Positions 34,609 through 37,500 of a DNA stretch of 37,500 nucleotides are shown here, piece by piece. The first letter of the stretch is position 1. Each line of letters begins with the position of its first letter. The notes beneath the pieces are model-generated. The model searched no databases, was not told the origin of the DNA, and worked only from the letters and a program-made list of their open reading frames with translations. This DNA is from Chrysomallon squamiferum (taxonomy: Eukaryota > Mollusca > Gastropoda > Neomphalida > Peltospiridae). The stretch is from positions 1,938,332 to 1,975,831 of the forward strand of contig CM022671.1 in the NCBI GenBank assembly GCA_012295275.1, written 5' to 3'. The translations under genes were made by a program, and so were the position numbers.

Positions 34609-35123
34609 ATATTATATGCTTCATTTAGCAATTATTTGTTCGAAGACTCCCATTTTCTCTGGCGTGGCTACTTTTCTGGTCTAGAAGACGCTGAAGGAAA
34701 ACGGGGTAATTCTGTACTCGACAGATGTTGTCTATCGACAGAAGATCAGACTGATGGTTCACTTAACTAAACAAATGGAATCTAGACACAAAGCCGCGAT
34801 GACTGAACACTCGACGTAAATAGAAAACGGTACAAATAAGTTGTCTTCTAAGTGTGCCAGGGTCTGCGGGTCACGCATTCATTTCTGAAAAAAACTAAAA
34901 CATTTTGAAACGTTACGTTGTATTAAGGAATCCTGAATTTCACGGATTAAAAAATGGGGATGCGACCTCTTTATTTCTGTGTTTGTAGAGCAGTCTTTTA
35001 GGATCCAAGACAGTTATTACTTTTTATAATTTAGGTTAAAATTAACTGATGTCAGATTTTCACTCTTTCTTCGTAGATAAAAATAAAAATAAAATATATA
35101 GTTTTTGCTTTTTGGTTTATGTC

Positions 35124-35124
<1 letters not shown>

Positions 35125-35193
<69 letters not shown>

Positions 35194-35270
35194 TAAATAA
35201 ATAAATAAAATAATAAGAATAGAATAAATAAATAAATAAATAAATAAATAAAATAAAATAAAATAAAAAA
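35125..35270. repeat. (AAT)n, (AAAT)n and (AAAAT)n compound tract
   Basis: About 22 AAT units grade into AAAT and then AAAAT units, with unit length growing stepwise to the right. Confidence 0.95.
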
Positions 35271-36464
35271 TGCCAGTGATATGATTAACAAGTAAAGCCG
35301 AGTCTATCGGACAGTAAAGTTGCAGATAATCTTGAGTTCCTGGTAAACACGCGTTTGTGAGGTCTAAACGTTAACTTTAGAAACTCAAGATAAAGTAAAA
35401 GATAAAATTACTAGACTGCATGAACTGACAGTGATTCTCTTTCTATAGCTACAACAAAATACACAGCTATAATGAAAAAACATCAGTAACAACCAAAGCC
35501 ACCAAACCCCTTACAACTACTACTACCTCATTACATTTATTACTATTCTATCATCATTACTTTATCATTATTACTATTCTACTGTTGCTACTGTCATCAC
35601 TACTGCAATTATTAGTTATTATTATTATTATTATTTTTATTATTATTCCTGGTGCTGATAATATTCGCTTGTAGCCACTACAATTAGTAATAACAACAAT
35701 AACAACTACTACAAACAGCAACTTCCACATTTTCAACATTCATACAAACATAATTTTCTTTCATTTTCCACAATTAATACTAAAATAACAGTGACTTTAA
35801 TTTATCTTTTTGACTCCATTAAGCGATGTCGAATTACGTCTACATGATCGTTTCATTCGTTATTTCTTTCTACCATTCTGCTGTAATAACCATAATCTTA
35901 GTAACCAGAAAAGAACCAATTCTGACCAAGTAACCCAGTAATTATATTACAACCTGGAACGATCAACTGAACCAGTAATTATTAATACAATATCTTTGTT
36001 AAAGGAAAATCTTCCAGGAATTTGTTATCGCAAAGTAAAATTATAGTCTGTTATATCAAGACATTCTGACCAACTGCCAGAGAATTTGCGTTACAACCTA
36101 GAAGCAACAGGTTACAACCTGATGGCCTAAAAACAATACAATCTCTGCACACGTTAAAAACCTAATAAAAGAATGTTCAAAGTAAAACAAAGAGTCCTCA
36201 TTCTTGGACTCAAAATAACAATTTGGTTCACAGTGAAACAAAAGCATTGATACACGTTGTATCAGGTACTATTTTTCTTTCCATTTCCTGTGTTTGACAA
36301 GTTGTCAAAGTGCCTGAGAATCGCACTGCATGGCAACATTGTAGGAAAACTGAGCTATTTTTAGTAATATTTTTTCTTCAAAGTTTGCAGCTTTGCTAAT
36401 TGGCTCAGCAGGTGCAATAAACAAGGAGAAGATAAGAACCTCTGTTTGACAAAGAACTTTGATT

Positions 36465-36485
36465 TAAAAAAAAAAAAAAAAAAAA
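36465..36485. repeat. Poly(A) tract
   Basis: A run of about 20 A bases, no recognisable retroelement body. Confidence 0.8.
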
Positions 36486-36962
36486 GAATAAAAAACAAGA
36501 GGAGAAAGCGAAAGAAAGAAATGTTTTGAACTTCAGTTTGTATCGCATGACTTCATCGAGTATTTCCGAAATACTGCGTCGTCTCATCTCATATTTTGTT
36601 TTAGGTGATTCATTCTGTTTTTTGTTTTTTCTGTGTTTAAAAAAAAAAAAAATTCCTGGTTTCTGGAAAATAAATTTAACTTGTTATTGTTGTTTTTTGT
36701 TTTATAATAAAGATGTTTTGCGATATTTTAGATAAAATCTTAGAAAAAATAAATGGGTGCAGACAAAGTGATTCATTTTAAGCTTGTGCAAGAATTTTTC
36801 ATAATTTTCTCTTTTGTAAAAACACCGAGTACTTTGTTTTAGATTTTTTTGTATTTATCATCCCATTCGTTCCTGCGTCATTTCTTTTTCATTGTTGTTG
36901 TTGTTCCTTTATTTAATTTCTTAATTCTTTCGTTTGTCATTCTTTTTTATTTTTTATTAAAA

Positions 36963-37180
36963 AATATATATATATACATACAGACACACACACACATACA
37001 TACATACAGACAGAGAACGAGAGAGAGGGAAACAGAGAGAAAGAGAGAGAGAACAGAGCGAGAGAAAGAGAGAGAGAAAGAAAGACAGAGAGAAAGACAG
37101 ATAGAGAAACAGAGAGAGAGAGAGAGAGAGACAGAGAGAGAAAGAAAAAGAGAGAAAGAAAAAGAGAGAAAGAGAGATAC
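36963..37180. repeat. Interrupted (TA)n, (CA)n, (GACA)n and (GA)n tract
   Basis: A purine-rich compound repeat with many AAG and CAG interruptions. It produces long Arg/Glu frames on the plus strand and Ser/Leu frames in three minus frames, none of them real. Confidence 0.93.
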
Positions 37181-37342
37181 ATACACACATTTATATATTT
37201 TCTTCTTAGTTTGTCTTATCTTTTGCAGTTTCTCGCTTTATCTTCAATAATACTGACACTTATACTAATCTGTTTCTGTACATTAAACATAAACCTAAAT
37301 AGCAGAAATAGAAACAAAGGGTTTATGTGCGTATGTGTACAT

Positions 37343-37366
37343 CTGCGCGCGCGTGTGCGTGTGCGT

Positions 37367-37405
<39 letters not shown>
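37343..37405. repeat. (GCGC), (GTGTGC)n and (GT)n tract
   Basis: Alternating purine-pyrimidine bases throughout, starting with GCGCGCGT, moving to four GTGTGC units and then GT. Such sequence readily adopts Z-DNA under torsion. Confidence 0.9.
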
Positions 37406-37409
<4 letters not shown>

Positions 37410-37500
37410 TGGAAGAAAATGATTGATGTACAAAATGAGAGAGATGGAAAACACGGACAAGTTGGAATTAGAATTATATTAGAAAATGTCTTCATAACTT

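Larger units (their letters stand above)
33695..37500. other. Upstream intergenic region of the PLA2-like gene
   Basis: About 3.8 kb with several AAT, AAG and GA/GT repeats, the SINE-like fragment and a short palindrome (36559-36575). No exon could be supported. Confidence 0.6.

Overview
The window reads as AT-rich animal nuclear DNA. It has long GT-AG introns, very dense microsatellites ((GA)n, (TAA)n, (GT)n, (CTA)n) and only about eight short coding exons in 37.5 kb, all on the minus strand. The repeat style and the presence of a group III secreted phospholipase A2-like gene fit an invertebrate, most likely a mollusc or other lophotrochozoan. That placement is an inference; nothing here fixes the taxon.

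Right half (22.37-33.55 kb, minus strand): one complete five-exon gene. Exons lie at 33552-33316, 30572-30486, 27215-27137, 23450-23331 and 22659-22370. All introns are GT-AG, the reading phases match at every junction, and the spliced frame is 270 codons plus stop. The product has a signal peptide and the cysteine scaffold of a group III (bee-venom-type) secreted phospholipase A2. The residues expected for calcium binding and catalysis are replaced at three separate motifs, so the protein looks like a catalytically dead PLA2-like secreted protein.

Left half (1-19.13 kb, minus strand): three separate exons, at 19127-18622, 11598-11282 and 1629-1436. Each opens with its own ATG behind an in-frame upstream stop, and each ends in a good splice donor in the same phase (2). 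They encode three unrelated, disordered N-termini: one rich in Ser/Thr-Pro-Arg, one charged and helical, and one basic with an acidic serine patch. The simplest reading is three alternative first exons, hence alternative promoters, of one gene whose shared body lies beyond the left edge. I cannot name that gene.

The rest is intronic or intergenic. It holds at least ten long GA/CT tracts, many AAT/ATT tracts, a roughly 1.6 kb zone made almost only of triplet repeats (6.5-8.1 kb), a degenerate 21-bp minisatellite (21.1-21.5 kb), an 18-bp tandem array (31.7-31.8 kb), several fold-back sequences, possible transposon ends, and one or two degenerate tRNA-derived SINE-like pieces. Purine-rich strands of the simple repeats lie mostly on the plus strand, so minus-strand transcripts would carry pyrimidine-rich tracts. 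I see no rRNA, intact tRNA, CRISPR array or bacterial-style gene.
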